From NCBI RefSeq assembly GCF_001512295.1, contig NZ_LNUP01000002.1, positions 1,304,263 to 1,368,262 of the forward strand: DNA of 64,000 nt, in the 5' to 3' direction. The stretch comes from Pseudomonas sp. EpS/L25. Its GTDB lineage: Bacteria; Pseudomonadota; Gammaproteobacteria; Pseudomonadales; Pseudomonadaceae. Positions 1-8,874 of the stretch are shown piece by piece; position 1 is the first letter of the stretch, and each line of letters begins with the position of its first letter. Position numbers and translations under genes: made by a program. Under the pieces are notes generated by a model. That model had not been told where the DNA came from and searched no databases. It saw only the letters and a program-made list of their open reading frames with translations.

Positions 1-173
1 CCGCCTTCGTGTTCGTCGGTCGACCGATGAACTATGCCGGCGCCGTGGGCGGCCAGCCGGGCATCAAGCATGCGATCGGCATCCTGGCCACCGAGCTGTC
101 GCGCAACATGGCGCTGTTGGGTATCCAGAGTCCCGGCGCCGTCCGTCGCGACAGCCTCAGGATCGTGCGGTAA
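1..173 (+). CDS. FMN-dependent alpha-hydroxyacid dehydrogenase, C-terminal end only (partial)
   Basis: The first complete codon starts at base 3 and the frame runs to TAA at 171-173, giving the last 56 residues. The segment contains FVGRPMNYA, then GGxxGIKHAI and ILATELSRNMALLG, which is the usual C-terminal end of lactate/mandelate/glycolate dehydrogenases of the FMN TIM-barrel family (GRP around the FMN phosphate, then the last helices). These enzymes oxidise 2-hydroxyacids to 2-oxoacids. It converges on the amidohydrolase gene 10 bases downstream. The substrate cannot be told from this fragment; the active-site half lies outside the window. Confidence 0.8.
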   Translation, partial: AFVFVGRPMNYAGAVGGQPGIKHAIGILATELSRNMALLGIQSPGAVRRDSLRIVR

Positions 174-183
174 CCACGGCTGA

Positions 184-1224
184 TCAGCTATTTAATGAAA
201 GCCGGTAGGTGTCCATCGCCGTGCCACTGAACAGGGCTTCACGGTCGGTCTGACGCCAACCCTGGGTCAGGCGCTTGAAGGCATTCCACAGTACCCCATA
301 GGAGAACATGCCCTTGTCCACGGGGAAGTTGCTTTCGAACAGGCAGCGCTCGGCGCCGAAGGCTTCCACGCAGGTCAGCACATAGGGTCGCCACAGGTCC
401 GCCAGTTCGGCCGAGGTGGGCGGCATGGCCCTTTCATCCAAGGCGAAGCCGCCGACCTTCATGCCCAGGCCGCCCAGCTTCAGGCGCAGGTTGCTGCAGC
501 GTGCCAGTTCCCGGATGGCCAGGGACCAGGTCTGGAAGACCTCCCGGCGCTGCTGTGCATAGGGGCCGGCGCCCAGGGGGCCGCCGAAATGATCGAGCAC
601 CATGGGCTGGTCGGGGAATTTCCGGGCGAGGGCGAGCACCTCGTCGAGCTGGGTGTGGTATGCCCAGATGTCCAGCGACAGATCATGGCGGGCGAGACAG
701 GCCACCCCAGCATGGAAGCGCTCATCCATGAGGATGCCCGCCGGCGGTGGCCGCGGATTGGACACCAGCCGCGGATCGGCATGCCAGGCGGTGGCGTTGC
801 GGATGCCGCGTAGCCGCCCGCCACTGCGCGCCTGCATCTCTTCCAGGACCGGGATGACGCCCTCGCCCTGGCAGAGATCGGCGCCGGCGACGACGGCGGC
901 GCAGAGCCGGCTCTCGCCGTACAGACCGCTGGCGCTCTGGGCCGCCACCCCGGCGGCGAATTCCACTTCGCCCACGGCATCGAAGGGTGCGGCGCGATCC
1001 GCGCTGTACATCGACCGGCACTGCACATAGACCGAGGCCAGGATGCGATGACCACCGCTGGTATCCGCCAGGTACTCGGGCAGCAGATAGCGCTGGCCGG
1101 GGCGGTCCCAGAGGTGGTGGTGGGCATCGACGATGGGCAGCTCGGGCTCCAGGATCTGCTCCTGGACCTGGGCCAGCCAGGCCTCGCGTACCGGAGCGTG
1201 AGGAGAAGCCGGGACATCAGCCAT
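184..1224 (-). CDS. Amidohydrolase-2 family TIM-barrel metal hydrolase
   Basis: 346 residues. The N-terminal strand carries HHH at residues 35-37 (VDAHHHLWD), followed by VLDHFGG at 211-215 and ESNFPVD at 297-303, which are the metal and active-site positions of the amidohydrolase_2 family. Members include lactonases for sugar acids and decarboxylases of aromatic acids. No signal peptide is present, so it is cytoplasmic. It is the last gene of the minus-strand run that starts with the binding protein at 4010. The context of lactonase, hydroxyacid dehydrogenases and an aldolase suggests a lactone hydrolase, but that is inference. Confidence 0.75.
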   Translation of the reverse strand: MADVPASPHAPVREAWLAQVQEQILEPELPIVDAHHHLWDRPGQRYLLPEYLADTSGGHRILASVYVQCRSMYSADRAAPFDAVGEVEFAAGVAAQSASGLYGESRLCAAVVAGADLCQGEGVIPVLEEMQARSGGRLRGIRNATAWHADPRLVSNPRPPPAGILMDERFHAGVACLARHDLSLDIWAYHTQLDEVLALARKFPDQPMVLDHFGGPLGAGPYAQQRREVFQTWSLAIRELARCSNLRLKLGGLGMKVGGFALDERAMPPTSAELADLWRPYVLTCVEAFGAERCLFESNFPVDKGMFSYGVLWNAFKRLTQGWRQTDREALFSGTAMDTYRLSLNS

Positions 1225-1269
1225 GACGACGGCTCCTGGTGCTAATCTTGGCGATTGGCACGCGGCGGC

Positions 1270-2140
1270 TCAATTCTGCATGCCCCAGCGGCGCACCGTG
1301 AGCACCTCTATGCTGCGGAACACCAGGCCTTCCACCACCAGGCCGATGATGATCACCATCAGCAGGCCGGCGAAGACATTGGAGGTCTCCAGGGCGTTGC
1401 GGTGCTGGAAGACGTACCAGCCCAGGCCGCCTGAGTTGCCGGAGACACCGAAGACCAGTTCGGCGGCGATCAGGGTACGCCAGGCGAAGGCCCAGCCGAT
1501 CTTCAGGCCGGCGAGGATCGAGGGCACCGCCGCCGGGATCAGTACCTTAGCCACCAGCCGAATGCCGCGCAGGCCGTAGTTGCGCCCGGCCATGCGCTGG
1601 GTCTGGCTGACCGAGAGGAAGCCCGAGTAGGTGTTGAGCGCCACCGCCCAGAGCACCGAGTGGACGATGACCAGCATCAGGCTCTGCACGCCGAGGCCGA
1701 ACCAGAGCATGGCCAGCGGCAGGATGGCGATGGCCGGCAGCGGATTGAACATGGCGGTGAGGGTGGCGAGGATGTCGGTACCCACCCGGGTGGATACCGC
1801 CAGGGTGGTCAGCAGCATGGCCAGGGCGATGGCCAGGCCATAGCTCACCATCAACACCTTGAGCGAGCTGAGCACGGCGAGGGGCAGGGCGCCATTGAGC
1901 AGATCGGTCCACAGCGCCACGACGGTGTCGCTGAAGGTCGGGAACATCAGGGCGTTGTCCAGATAGCGGGCATAGACCTCCCAGATGATGGCCAGGGCGA
2001 CCAGTACCAGGGTGCGGCGCACGCCGGCCTGGGCGAACAGACGCTCGGCCAGGCCCAGGCGGCGGGCGATGTCGCCGACCTGGCCGGGGGCGATGGGGGT
2101 GTACTCGATATCCGGGCGCGGTTGCAGGATGACGGCGGGC

Positions 2141-2148
<8 letters not shown>
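1270..2148 (-). CDS. ABC transporter permease, nitrate/sulfonate/taurine type
   Basis: I start it at ATG 2148 (MTKPAVILQPRPD), 292 residues, because the reading frame upstream of this lies inside the ATPase gene and looks non-native. The start overlaps the ATPase stop (2141-2143) by a few bases, so translation is probably coupled. About six hydrophobic segments are visible, and the cytoplasmic loop with LIPAAVPSILAGLKIGWAFAW matches the EAA region of BPD_transp_1 permeases such as SsuC and TauC. It forms the membrane channel for the adjacent ATPase and binding protein. The substrate is unknown. Confidence 0.85.
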
Positions 2149-2965
<817 letters not shown>

Positions 2966-2966
2966 G

Positions 2967-4010
2967 TCAGTTGCCCTCGCCCTTGGCCACGGGATCGAAG
3001 AAGACCTGTTGCCAGCGCTGGGGGGCTTCCTTGAGGGCGCCGGTGCTGACCATGAAGTTGGCCAGCGCCATGACGCCGATGGGCTGCACCGACCACTCGC
3101 TACTGACGCCGCGCAGCATGTCCTCCACCTGGTCGAGGCTCAGGCTGGAAGGCTCGGACTGCAGGAAGAGTTCGGCGGCCTTGCGCGGCTCGGCCCTGAT
3201 GAAATCCTGGGCCTGGCCGATGGCGGCGACCACCGCGGCGCTCAGTCCCGGATTGCGCTTGACGAACTTGCCGGTGGTGGTGAGCACCCCGCTGGTCATG
3301 CGCATGTCCAGTTCCTTGGCAAAATCGAAGAGCTTGGTGACCTTCGGGTCCTTGGCCAGCAGGTAGCTGTAGGGGTTGGGGCCGATATAGCCGGTGATCC
3401 CGGCCTTGTTGAGCAGGCTGGCGGTGGCGTCCGGATGGGGCAGCGCGACCATCAGGTTGTCCAGTCGATGCGCCTGACCCGGGCCGAAGGTACGCTCGGC
3501 GGCCATCTGCAAGAGCAGGGCCTGCTGGCCGGTGGGGGAGCTCACGGCTATCTTCTGGTCGGGCTTGAAGTCCTTGAGCGTCTTGATCGAGGGGTCGTTG
3601 ACGAACAGGGCATTGTCGCCGGCGACCAGGGCGCAGAGGGCGCGGATGTCGAGGGATTTCTGGGTCTTCTGCCAGGCCACCAGGGTGCCCGGCAGTGCAT
3701 AGCCGCCGATGTCGATGTTGCCGCTGATGAGAGCATCGTTGATGGCGGGCGAGCCACTGATGCGCTTGATGTCGAACTGGGTGTCGGGCTGGCCGGCCGC
3801 CTTGGCCTGCTCGCGGAAGAAGCCCAGTTTGTCGGCCAGGGTCACCGGTAGATAGGCATAGCCATACTGGATCGCCAGGGTGACCTGGGCCTGTTCGGTC
3901 TGGGCCTGGACGGGCAGGGCGCTGCCGAGGGTGAGGCTGGTGGTTAGGCCCAGTAGCTGGACGAGTCGGCGCAGGGCACGACGGGATGGGCGGCCGAAGG
4001 GCTGCAGCAT
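2967..4010 (-). CDS. Periplasmic substrate-binding protein of the NMT1/SsuA type
   Basis: 347 residues. The N-terminus has an arginine-rich start, a hydrophobic core and a likely cleavage site after PVQA (about residue 36), so it is secreted. The sequence VTLAIQYGYAYLPVTLADKLGFF is typical of the NMT1/SsuA family, which binds sulfonates, nitrate, thiamine precursors or aromatic acids. It is the first gene of the operon and has a good AAGGAG ribosome site. An A-rich AATAACAA stretch directly before that site resembles a Hfq/Crc target, and a palindrome shared with two other promoters lies at 4032-4044. Confidence 0.85.
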   Translation of the reverse strand: MLQPFGRPSRRALRRLVQLLGLTTSLTLGSALPVQAQTEQAQVTLAIQYGYAYLPVTLADKLGFFREQAKAAGQPDTQFDIKRISGSPAINDALISGNIDIGGYALPGTLVAWQKTQKSLDIRALCALVAGDNALFVNDPSIKTLKDFKPDQKIAVSSPTGQQALLLQMAAERTFGPGQAHRLDNLMVALPHPDATASLLNKAGITGYIGPNPYSYLLAKDPKVTKLFDFAKELDMRMTSGVLTTTGKFVKRNPGLSAAVVAAIGQAQDFIRAEPRKAAELFLQSEPSSLSLDQVEDMLRGVSSEWSVQPIGVMALANFMVSTGALKEAPQRWQQVFFDPVAKGEGN

Positions 4011-4020
4011 GGCGTTCTCC

Positions 4021-4044
4021 TTGTTATTTTTGAAATGCCGTTTC
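4021..4044 (-). promoter_or_regulatory. Leader of the ABC operon: CA motif and shared palindrome GAAATGCCGTTTC
   Basis: On the minus strand, AAAAATAACAA (4021-4031) sits just before the AAGGAG ribosome site and fits the AAnAAnAA motif recognised by Hfq/Crc in Pseudomonas. Directly upstream, GAAATGCCGTTTC at 4032-4044 is an inverted repeat. It aligns with GGAACGACATTCC at 4137-4149 and AGAATGTCATTTC at 7657-7669, so it is a candidate operator. Confidence 0.45.
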
Positions 4045-4136
4045 TTTTATGAGTATGGAGAAAAGCCAGTGCTGTCAAGGCAAGCGGTAGATTAGTGAAA
4101 CTTTCGCTTGCAATTGGCCTTGGCTGTTTTATTTTT

Positions 4137-4149
4137 GGAACGACATTCC
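4137..4149 (+). promoter_or_regulatory. Candidate operator GGAACGACATTCC before the SMP-30 gene
   Basis: This 13-base inverted repeat (GGAA-N5-TTCC) lies 70 bases before the SMP-30 start in the divergent promoter region. It shares the core AAYGNCRTT with sites at 4032-4044 and 7657-7669. An AATAACAA stretch follows at 4153-4160. The binding factor is not identifiable here. Confidence 0.4.
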
Positions 4150-4218
4150 GCAAATAACAAAATCTCGAAGACCTCGGTTTCCTCGGGGACGACTTCGACC
4201 TCTCTCAGGTGCTTGTTC

Positions 4219-5139
4219 ATGAGCTTCTTCGCCGCGCCGCCGACGCTGGAAACCACCCTCTTCACCCGCCTGCCCGACCGTTATCGTCAGTCCAAGCGAA
4301 CGGCCTGGGCCGATGCCAATCGCCAGGGCCGGGCCATCGATTCCTTCCTGGAGGGGCCGTCCTTCGATCGCCAGGGCAATCTCTACGTCACCGATATTCC
4401 CAATGGGCGCATCTTCCGCATCGATCCACGGGGCGAATGGGAGCTGGTCTGCGAATACGATGGCTGGCCCAACGGCCTGAAGATCCATCGTGATGGGCGC
4501 ATCTTCATCACCGACTACAGGCGCGGCATCCTGCTGCTCGACCCGCTACGCGGCGAAGTGGAGACGGTGCTGGGGAGTGCAGGCTCGGAAGGTTTCAGAG
4601 GGGTCAACGACCTGGTGTTCTCGCCGGCTGGCGATCTCTACTTCACCGATCAGGGCCAGACCGGTCTGCAGGACGCCAGCGGCCGAGTCTATCGCCTGGG
4701 CGCCGATGGCCAGCTCAGCTGCCTGCTGGCCACGGTGCCCAGCCCCAACGGCATCGTCTTCGATCCGCGGCTCAATCACCTGCTGGTGGCGGTGACCCGG
4801 GCGCAACAGATCTGGCGCATTCCGCTGGGCAACGGCTCGCTGATCGGCAAGGTCGGCGTCTTCGCCCAGTTGCACGGCGGACTCGGCGGTCCGGACGGTC
4901 TGGCGCTGGACGAGCAGAGCAACCTCTATATCGCCCATACCGGCTTCGGTTCGGTCTGGCAGCTGTCGCCGGTGGCCGAGCCGCTGGCCCGGCTGAAATC
5001 CTGCGCCGGCATCAGTAATACCAACCTGGCCTTCGGCGGTCCCGAGGGGCGCAGCCTGTTCATCACCGAATCCGAGACCGGCAGCATCCTGCGCGCAGAG
5101 ACCGGCGTCCGGGGGCTACCGATGTTCTCTCACCTCTAG
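4219..5139 (+). CDS. SMP-30/gluconolactonase family six-bladed beta-propeller lactonase
   Basis: I choose ATG 4219 (MSFFAAPPTLETT), 306 residues; the frame stays open upstream but that part looks non-native. LEGPSFDRQGNLYVTDI, GVNDLVFSPAGDLYFTDQ, PNGIVFD and GGPDGLALDE are the repeated propeller strands with the Glu, Asn, Asn and Asp positions that bind the metal in SMP-30/gluconolactonase enzymes. These hydrolyse sugar or other lactones in the cytoplasm or periplasm; no signal peptide is seen. It is divergent from the ABC operon and 56 bases before the MFS gene, so the two are probably co-transcribed. Confidence 0.8.
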   Translation: MSFFAAPPTLETTLFTRLPDRYRQSKRTAWADANRQGRAIDSFLEGPSFDRQGNLYVTDIPNGRIFRIDPRGEWELVCEYDGWPNGLKIHRDGRIFITDYRRGILLLDPLRGEVETVLGSAGSEGFRGVNDLVFSPAGDLYFTDQGQTGLQDASGRVYRLGADGQLSCLLATVPSPNGIVFDPRLNHLLVAVTRAQQIWRIPLGNGSLIGKVGVFAQLHGGLGGPDGLALDEQSNLYIAHTGFGSVWQLSPVAEPLARLKSCAGISNTNLAFGGPEGRSLFITESETGSILRAETGVRGLPMFSHL

Positions 5140-5172
5140 CCAGCCGCGTATCGACATCCCTGTCAGCACCAC

Positions 5173-5185
5173 AACAATTACAACA
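5173..5185 (+). promoter_or_regulatory. A-rich CA-type motif before MFS start
   Basis: AACAATTACAACA lies immediately upstream of the GAGG ribosome site of the MFS gene. It resembles the AAnAAnAA Hfq/Crc recognition motif; similar tracts precede other catabolic genes in the window. Confidence 0.35.
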
Positions 5186-5195
5186 GAGGTTACCC

Positions 5196-6539
5196 ATGAG
5201 TCAGATCCCGCCGGGCGCCGAGGCGCCCATGACCGATGCCGAAGGTGAGAAGGTCCTGCAGCGCGCCCTGTGGCGCATCCTGCCGTTCATCTTCGCCTGC
5301 TACGTGATCAGCTATCTGGATCGCACCAATGTCGGCTTCGCCGCCATCAGCATGAACAAGGACCTGGGGCTGACCGCGACCATGTTCGGCTGGGCGGCCG
5401 GCCTGTTCTTCTTCGGTTATTTCATCTTCGAGATTCCCAGCAACCTGCTCATGCAGCGCTTCGGCGCGCGGATCTGGATCGCGCGGATCATGATCACCTG
5501 GGGCTTGATCTCCGTGGCCACGGCCTTCGCCAGCGGCCCGGTCAGCTTCAGCATCCTGCGCTTCCTGCTGGGGGTGGCCGAGGCCGGTTTCACCCCGGGG
5601 GTCTATCTCTATTTCACCTACTGGTTCCCCGGGAAATGGCGCGCCAAGGCCACCGCCGCCTTCCTGCTGGGCATCCCGACCGCCAACATCATCGGCTCGC
5701 CGCTGTCGGGCTTCCTGTTGGACGTCCACGACTTCATGGGGCTGAAGAACTGGCAATTCCTGCTGGTGGTGGAGGCCCTGCCGGCGGTGCTGCTGGGGAT
5801 CGTCTGTCTCTTCGTGCTGGTCGATTCGCCGGCCAAGGCGCGCTGGCTGTCCACCCGCGAGCGGACCTGGCTGACCGAGCGGCTGGCTCGTGAGCAGCGT
5901 GAGATCGGTGCGACCCATGGCTCCACCCTGCGCGCGGCCCTGACCAATCCCAAGGTGTTCATGCTGGCCGCCATCAATTTCTGCGGCATCGTCGGCTCCG
6001 TGGGCATCGGCATCTGGATGCCGCAGATCATCAAGAGCCTGGGCATGCAGAACAGCACCGTAGGCCTGGTGGCTGCGATCCCCTACATACTGGGTGCCGT
6101 CGCCATGACGCTCTGGGCGCGCCAGGCCAACCAGAGCACCCACCGCCTGCCCTATGTGGCGGGCGCCCTGGGGTTGGCCGCCTGCGGCCTGGTCGGTGCC
6201 GCGCTGTCGGCCGATCCGCTGCTGCGCATGAGCTGCCTGAGCGTGACGGTGGCGAGCATCCTGTCCTTCCAGGCGACCTTCTGGGCCATTCCCTCCAGCT
6301 TCCTGACCGGTCGGGCCGCGGCGGGTGGACTGGCGCTGATCGTCTCCATCGGTAACCTCGGGGGCTTCGTCGGACCCTTCGCCATCGGCCTGGTCAAGGA
6401 TGCGACCCAGAGTTACTCCGGGCCCTTCTATGTGGTGGCCTCGGTACTGGCGCTGGGTGTCATCCTGATGCTCTGGCTGGGCGATCCGAGTCGTCGGGCG
6501 CCGCTCAAGACCGGTGGCGAGGCACCGCTGCGGACCTGA
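5196..6539 (+). CDS. MFS transporter, anion:cation symporter (ACS) family
   Basis: 447 residues with about twelve hydrophobic helices. The first cytoplasmic region WRILPFIFACYVISYLDRTNVGFA and the motif around QRFGARIWIARIMITWG are typical of ACS transporters (tartrate, hexuronate, phthalate and related organic acids). It probably imports the acid handled by this locus. It is a clear paralogue of the MFS protein at 8875-10206, sharing long stretches such as the QRFGAR..WIARIMITWG region. A hairpin terminator follows at 6557. Confidence 0.88.
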   Translation: MSQIPPGAEAPMTDAEGEKVLQRALWRILPFIFACYVISYLDRTNVGFAAISMNKDLGLTATMFGWAAGLFFFGYFIFEIPSNLLMQRFGARIWIARIMITWGLISVATAFASGPVSFSILRFLLGVAEAGFTPGVYLYFTYWFPGKWRAKATAAFLLGIPTANIIGSPLSGFLLDVHDFMGLKNWQFLLVVEALPAVLLGIVCLFVLVDSPAKARWLSTRERTWLTERLAREQREIGATHGSTLRAALTNPKVFMLAAINFCGIVGSVGIGIWMPQIIKSLGMQNSTVGLVAAIPYILGAVAMTLWARQANQSTHRLPYVAGALGLAACGLVGAALSADPLLRMSCLSVTVASILSFQATFWAIPSSFLTGRAAAGGLALIVSIGNLGGFVGPFAIGLVKDATQSYSGPFYVVASVLALGVILMLWLGDPSRRAPLKTGGEAPLRT

Positions 6540-6556
6540 GCCCGGGTTGAGCGACA

Positions 6557-6590
6557 CAGAAGGCGGCCACGAGCCGCCTTCTGCTTTGGT
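6557..6590 (+). terminator. Rho-independent terminator after MFS gene
   Basis: CAGAAGGCGGC (6557-6567) and GCCGCCTTCTG (6573-6583) form a perfect 11-bp stem with a CACGA loop, followed by CTTTGGT. It lies 17 bases after the MFS stop codon. The T-run is short. Confidence 0.7.
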
Positions 6591-6842
6591 GGCGCTATCA
6601 CCGGTGCTGGGCGCGGGTTTGCCGGCGCCAGCCGCGACGAGGGCGAGAGTTGTTGCTGCCTGAACGAGAAGGCACCGGCGCTCGATAAGAGGGCTGGCAC
6701 GACCACCTGGACGCCCGGGCCGAGCGCAGCGGAGGTCTTCAAGGCCTGGTTATCCAGGCAACCGCCAAGAGGTAACGGAAGAGACGCGCGGAGTCCGAGC
6801 GCCGTTACCACACAGTGCGGCGTTACCAAGTCCTGAACGGTA
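6591..6842. other. Gene-free interval with nested inverted repeats; possible structured RNA
   Basis: No convincing protein gene lies between 6540 and 6927. The interval holds GCCTGG-TTAT-CCAGGC (6744-6759) and GGTAACGG (6771-6778) paired with CCGTTACC (6802-6809), with GCGC and CGGAGTCCG elements between them. It then runs into a strong terminator at 6843-6870. This arrangement would suit a small plus-strand RNA, but no known RNA family was recognised. Confidence 0.3.
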
Positions 6843-6870
6843 AAACGCCCGCTGCAGGCAGCGGGCGTTT
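6843..6870 (-). terminator. Bidirectional terminator downstream of RraA-like gene
   Basis: AAACGCCCGCTG (6843-6854) and CAGCGGGCGTTT (6859-6870) form a perfect 12-bp stem around CAGG. On the minus strand it ends in TTTTA, 58 bases after the RraA-like stop; on the plus strand it ends in TTTGTT and could also end a transcript from the interval 6591-6842. Confidence 0.8.
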
Positions 6871-6927
6871 GTTGGTCCAGCGGTCCAGCCCGGCGGGTGT
6901 TGCACCCCGGCTTGGACAGGAAGACGA

Positions 6928-7608
6928 CTAGGGCAGGGCGCAGCCCTTCTTCTTGAGCGATTCCAGCACCCAGCTGCGGTCGTTGGTACCTTCGGCGATC
7001 TGCCGCATCTGTTTCTCTTCGGCGGCGTGCTTGGCAGTGGCGCGGTCGTAGACCTCGGCGACCTGGTCGTAGGGCACGCAGAGCAGACCGTCGTCGTCAC
7101 CGATGATCAGGTCGCCCGGCTCGATGACCATGCCGTCGATGGCGATGGGGACGTTGATCTCGCCCGGGCCGTCCTTGTAGGGACCGCGGTGGGAGATGCC
7201 GGCGGCGAACAGGGGGAAGTCGCCCGCGCCGATGTTGGCGGCATCGCGGATGGCGCCGTTGATGACGATGCCGGCCACGCCGCGCTTGACCGCATAGGCC
7301 ACCATCATCTCGCCGATCAGGGCATTGGTCAGGTCGCCGCCGGCATCCACCACGATGACGTCACCCGGCTGGGCGATGTCCAGGGCGTAGTGCAGCATCA
7401 GGTTGTCGCCCGGGCGCGCCTTCACGGTCAGCGCCGGGCCGGCCAGCACGCCCTGGCGATGCATGGGGCGCAGGCGCGAGCCGCCGGCGGTCATGCGGTT
7501 CATGGAATCGCTGACGTTGGCGACCGGGACTTCGCGGTAGCGTGCAACCCATTCGGCTGCGACCTTGCGCTGGGCATTGAGAACTCTGAATCCGATGGTC
7601 ATGGGCAT
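6928..7608 (-). CDS. RraA-like protein, probable HMG/CHA-type aldolase
   Basis: 226 residues. The motif E100-x20-R121-D122 (GEMM...GAIRDA) is the metal-binding signature of the RraA-like class II pyruvate aldolases that cleave 4-hydroxy-4-methyl-2-oxoglutarate or 4-carboxy-4-hydroxy-2-oxoadipate. Such enzymes end protocatechuate/gallate-type ring-cleavage routes; true RNase E regulator RraA is shorter (about 160 residues), so a metabolic role is likelier. Two in-frame ATGs exist: 7608 (MPMTIGF) and 7602 (MTIGF); the AAGAGA ribosome site is better spaced for 7602. It is divergent from the D-2-hydroxyacid dehydrogenase gene. Confidence 0.75.
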   Translation of the reverse strand: MPMTIGFRVLNAQRKVAAEWVARYREVPVANVSDSMNRMTAGGSRLRPMHRQGVLAGPALTVKARPGDNLMLHYALDIAQPGDVIVVDAGGDLTNALIGEMMVAYAVKRGVAGIVINGAIRDAANIGAGDFPLFAAGISHRGPYKDGPGEINVPIAIDGMVIEPGDLIIGDDDGLLCVPYDQVAEVYDRATAKHAAEEKQMRQIAEGTNDRSWVLESLKKKGCALP

Positions 7609-7656
7609 TTCTCTTGTGGGCTTTGTTGGATGCCGCTGGAGCGGGTGTCGAATTTC

Positions 7657-7669
7657 AGAATGTCATTTC
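7657..7669. promoter_or_regulatory. Candidate operator AGAATGTCATTTC in divergent promoter region
   Basis: It lies between the RraA-like gene and the hydroxyacid dehydrogenase gene. The core AATGTCATT matches the AAYGNCRTT core at 4032-4044 and 4137-4149. A further arm GAACATTC at 7675-7682 makes a longer inverted repeat, GAATGT-N14-ACATTC. Confidence 0.4.
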
Positions 7670-7797
7670 TTTTTTGAACATTCAATGGTCGGATGATCGG
7701 CATGTAATTCGTAGTTACGTCCAGTATTGCAACGCTGTTCCATTATGCTAAGGTCAAATCCTGCCTTTCTGGCTGTCCGCCCGACGGACGACGTCAT

Positions 7798-7806
7798 AAC
7801 AACAAG
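7798..7806 (+). promoter_or_regulatory. AACAACAAG CA-type motif
   Basis: The tract lies just before the start of the hydroxyacid dehydrogenase gene and overlaps its weak GGGA ribosome site region. It fits the AAnAAnAA Hfq/Crc motif. Confidence 0.4.
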
Positions 7807-7817
7807 GGATTACCCAC

Positions 7818-8795
7818 ATGACCCGCACCCTGCTTCTCACCGGCCCCGAACTCGCTCCCGACGCCATGGCCCTGGCCGCTGCCCATGGCATCCGCGTCGT
7901 GCCGACCCAGCCCTACATGCCCCAGGACGAGCTGGTCGCGCTGATCCGCCAGGAGCAGCCCGACGCCATCATCGTCCGCCAGGGCAAGCTGACCCGCGAG
8001 ATGATCGAGGCTTCGGCCAAGCTCGAGATCATCGCCAAGCACGGCGTCGGCTACGACACCATCGACCTGCAGGCCGCTGCCGACCGAAACATTCCGGTCA
8101 CCATCGCCCTGGGCGCCAACGCCCAGTCGGTGGCCGAGCACGCCTTCGCCCTGATGTTCAGCGTGGCCCGGCAGACGCCGTGGCTGAATGCGCGGATGCA
8201 CGCCGGGCACTGGGACAAGGCCCAGGCCAACGGCACCGAGCTGTTCGGCAAGACCCTCGGCCTGGTGGGCCTGGGGTCCATCGGCAGCGTGCTGATGGAC
8301 CTGGTGGCGCCGCTGCGGATGCAGGTGCGGGTCTACGATCCCTATCTCCAGACCCTGCCGGCGCGGGATCACGTGCAGCGGGAGGAGAGCTTCGACAACC
8401 TGCTGGCCGAGTGCGACATCATCAGCCTGCATTGCCCGCTGACCGAGGCCAACCGCCACCTGTTCGGTGCCGCCCAGTTCGCCCGGATGCGTCCCGGCAG
8501 CCTGCTGATCAATACCGCCCGTGGCGAACTGATCGACACCCAGGCGCTGGTGGCCGCCTTGCGTGAGGGGCGGATCGGCGGTGCCGGCCTGGATACCTTC
8601 CACCCCGAGCCGCCGCCGGCCGATAGTGCCCTCTGGGGCCTGACCAACCTGGTCGCCACCCCTCACGTGGGCGCCAACACCACCGAGGCCCGGGACCGGG
8701 TCGGACTGGTGGCGGTGCAGCAGGTGCTCGATCACTGGAGCGGCAAGAACGTCGAGTCGCGTGCCGTGGTCAATCGTCACCTCATCGCTGCCTGA
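7818..8795 (+). CDS. D-2-hydroxyacid dehydrogenase, NAD(P)-dependent
   Basis: 325 residues. The Rossmann motif GLGSIG is at 151-156, and the catalytic residues of the family are in place: Arg235 (TARGEL), Glu264 (HPEPP) and His283 (TPHVGANT). The enzyme interconverts 2-oxoacids and D-2-hydroxyacids (phosphoglycerate, hydroxypyruvate, glyoxylate or similar). The length suits a short dehydrogenase without ACT domain. It precedes an MFS transporter gene by 79 bases and likely shares its transcript. The substrate is not deducible from sequence alone. Confidence 0.88.
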   Translation: MTRTLLLTGPELAPDAMALAAAHGIRVVPTQPYMPQDELVALIRQEQPDAIIVRQGKLTREMIEASAKLEIIAKHGVGYDTIDLQAAADRNIPVTIALGANAQSVAEHAFALMFSVARQTPWLNARMHAGHWDKAQANGTELFGKTLGLVGLGSIGSVLMDLVAPLRMQVRVYDPYLQTLPARDHVQREESFDNLLAECDIISLHCPLTEANRHLFGAAQFARMRPGSLLINTARGELIDTQALVAALREGRIGGAGLDTFHPEPPPADSALWGLTNLVATPHVGANTTEARDRVGLVAVQQVLDHWSGKNVESRAVVNRHLIAA

Positions 8796-8852
8796 TCCTT
8801 GCGTCAGTGCGGGCGGTCTCCTTCCGGGCCCGCCCGCTACGCCTATCTCCAC

Positions 8853-8860
8853 AACAATAA
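8853..8860 (+). promoter_or_regulatory. AACAATAA CA-type motif before MFS start
   Basis: The tract sits two bases before the CGGAG ribosome site of the MFS gene and matches AAnAAnAA exactly. Confidence 0.4.
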
Positions 8861-8874
8861 GACGGAGAGCCTGC

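Noticed and set aside
6428-6829. Minus-strand 133-codon frame in the gene-free interval
   Set aside because: It runs through the MFS gene end and a terminator hairpin, with low-complexity residues and no ribosome site.
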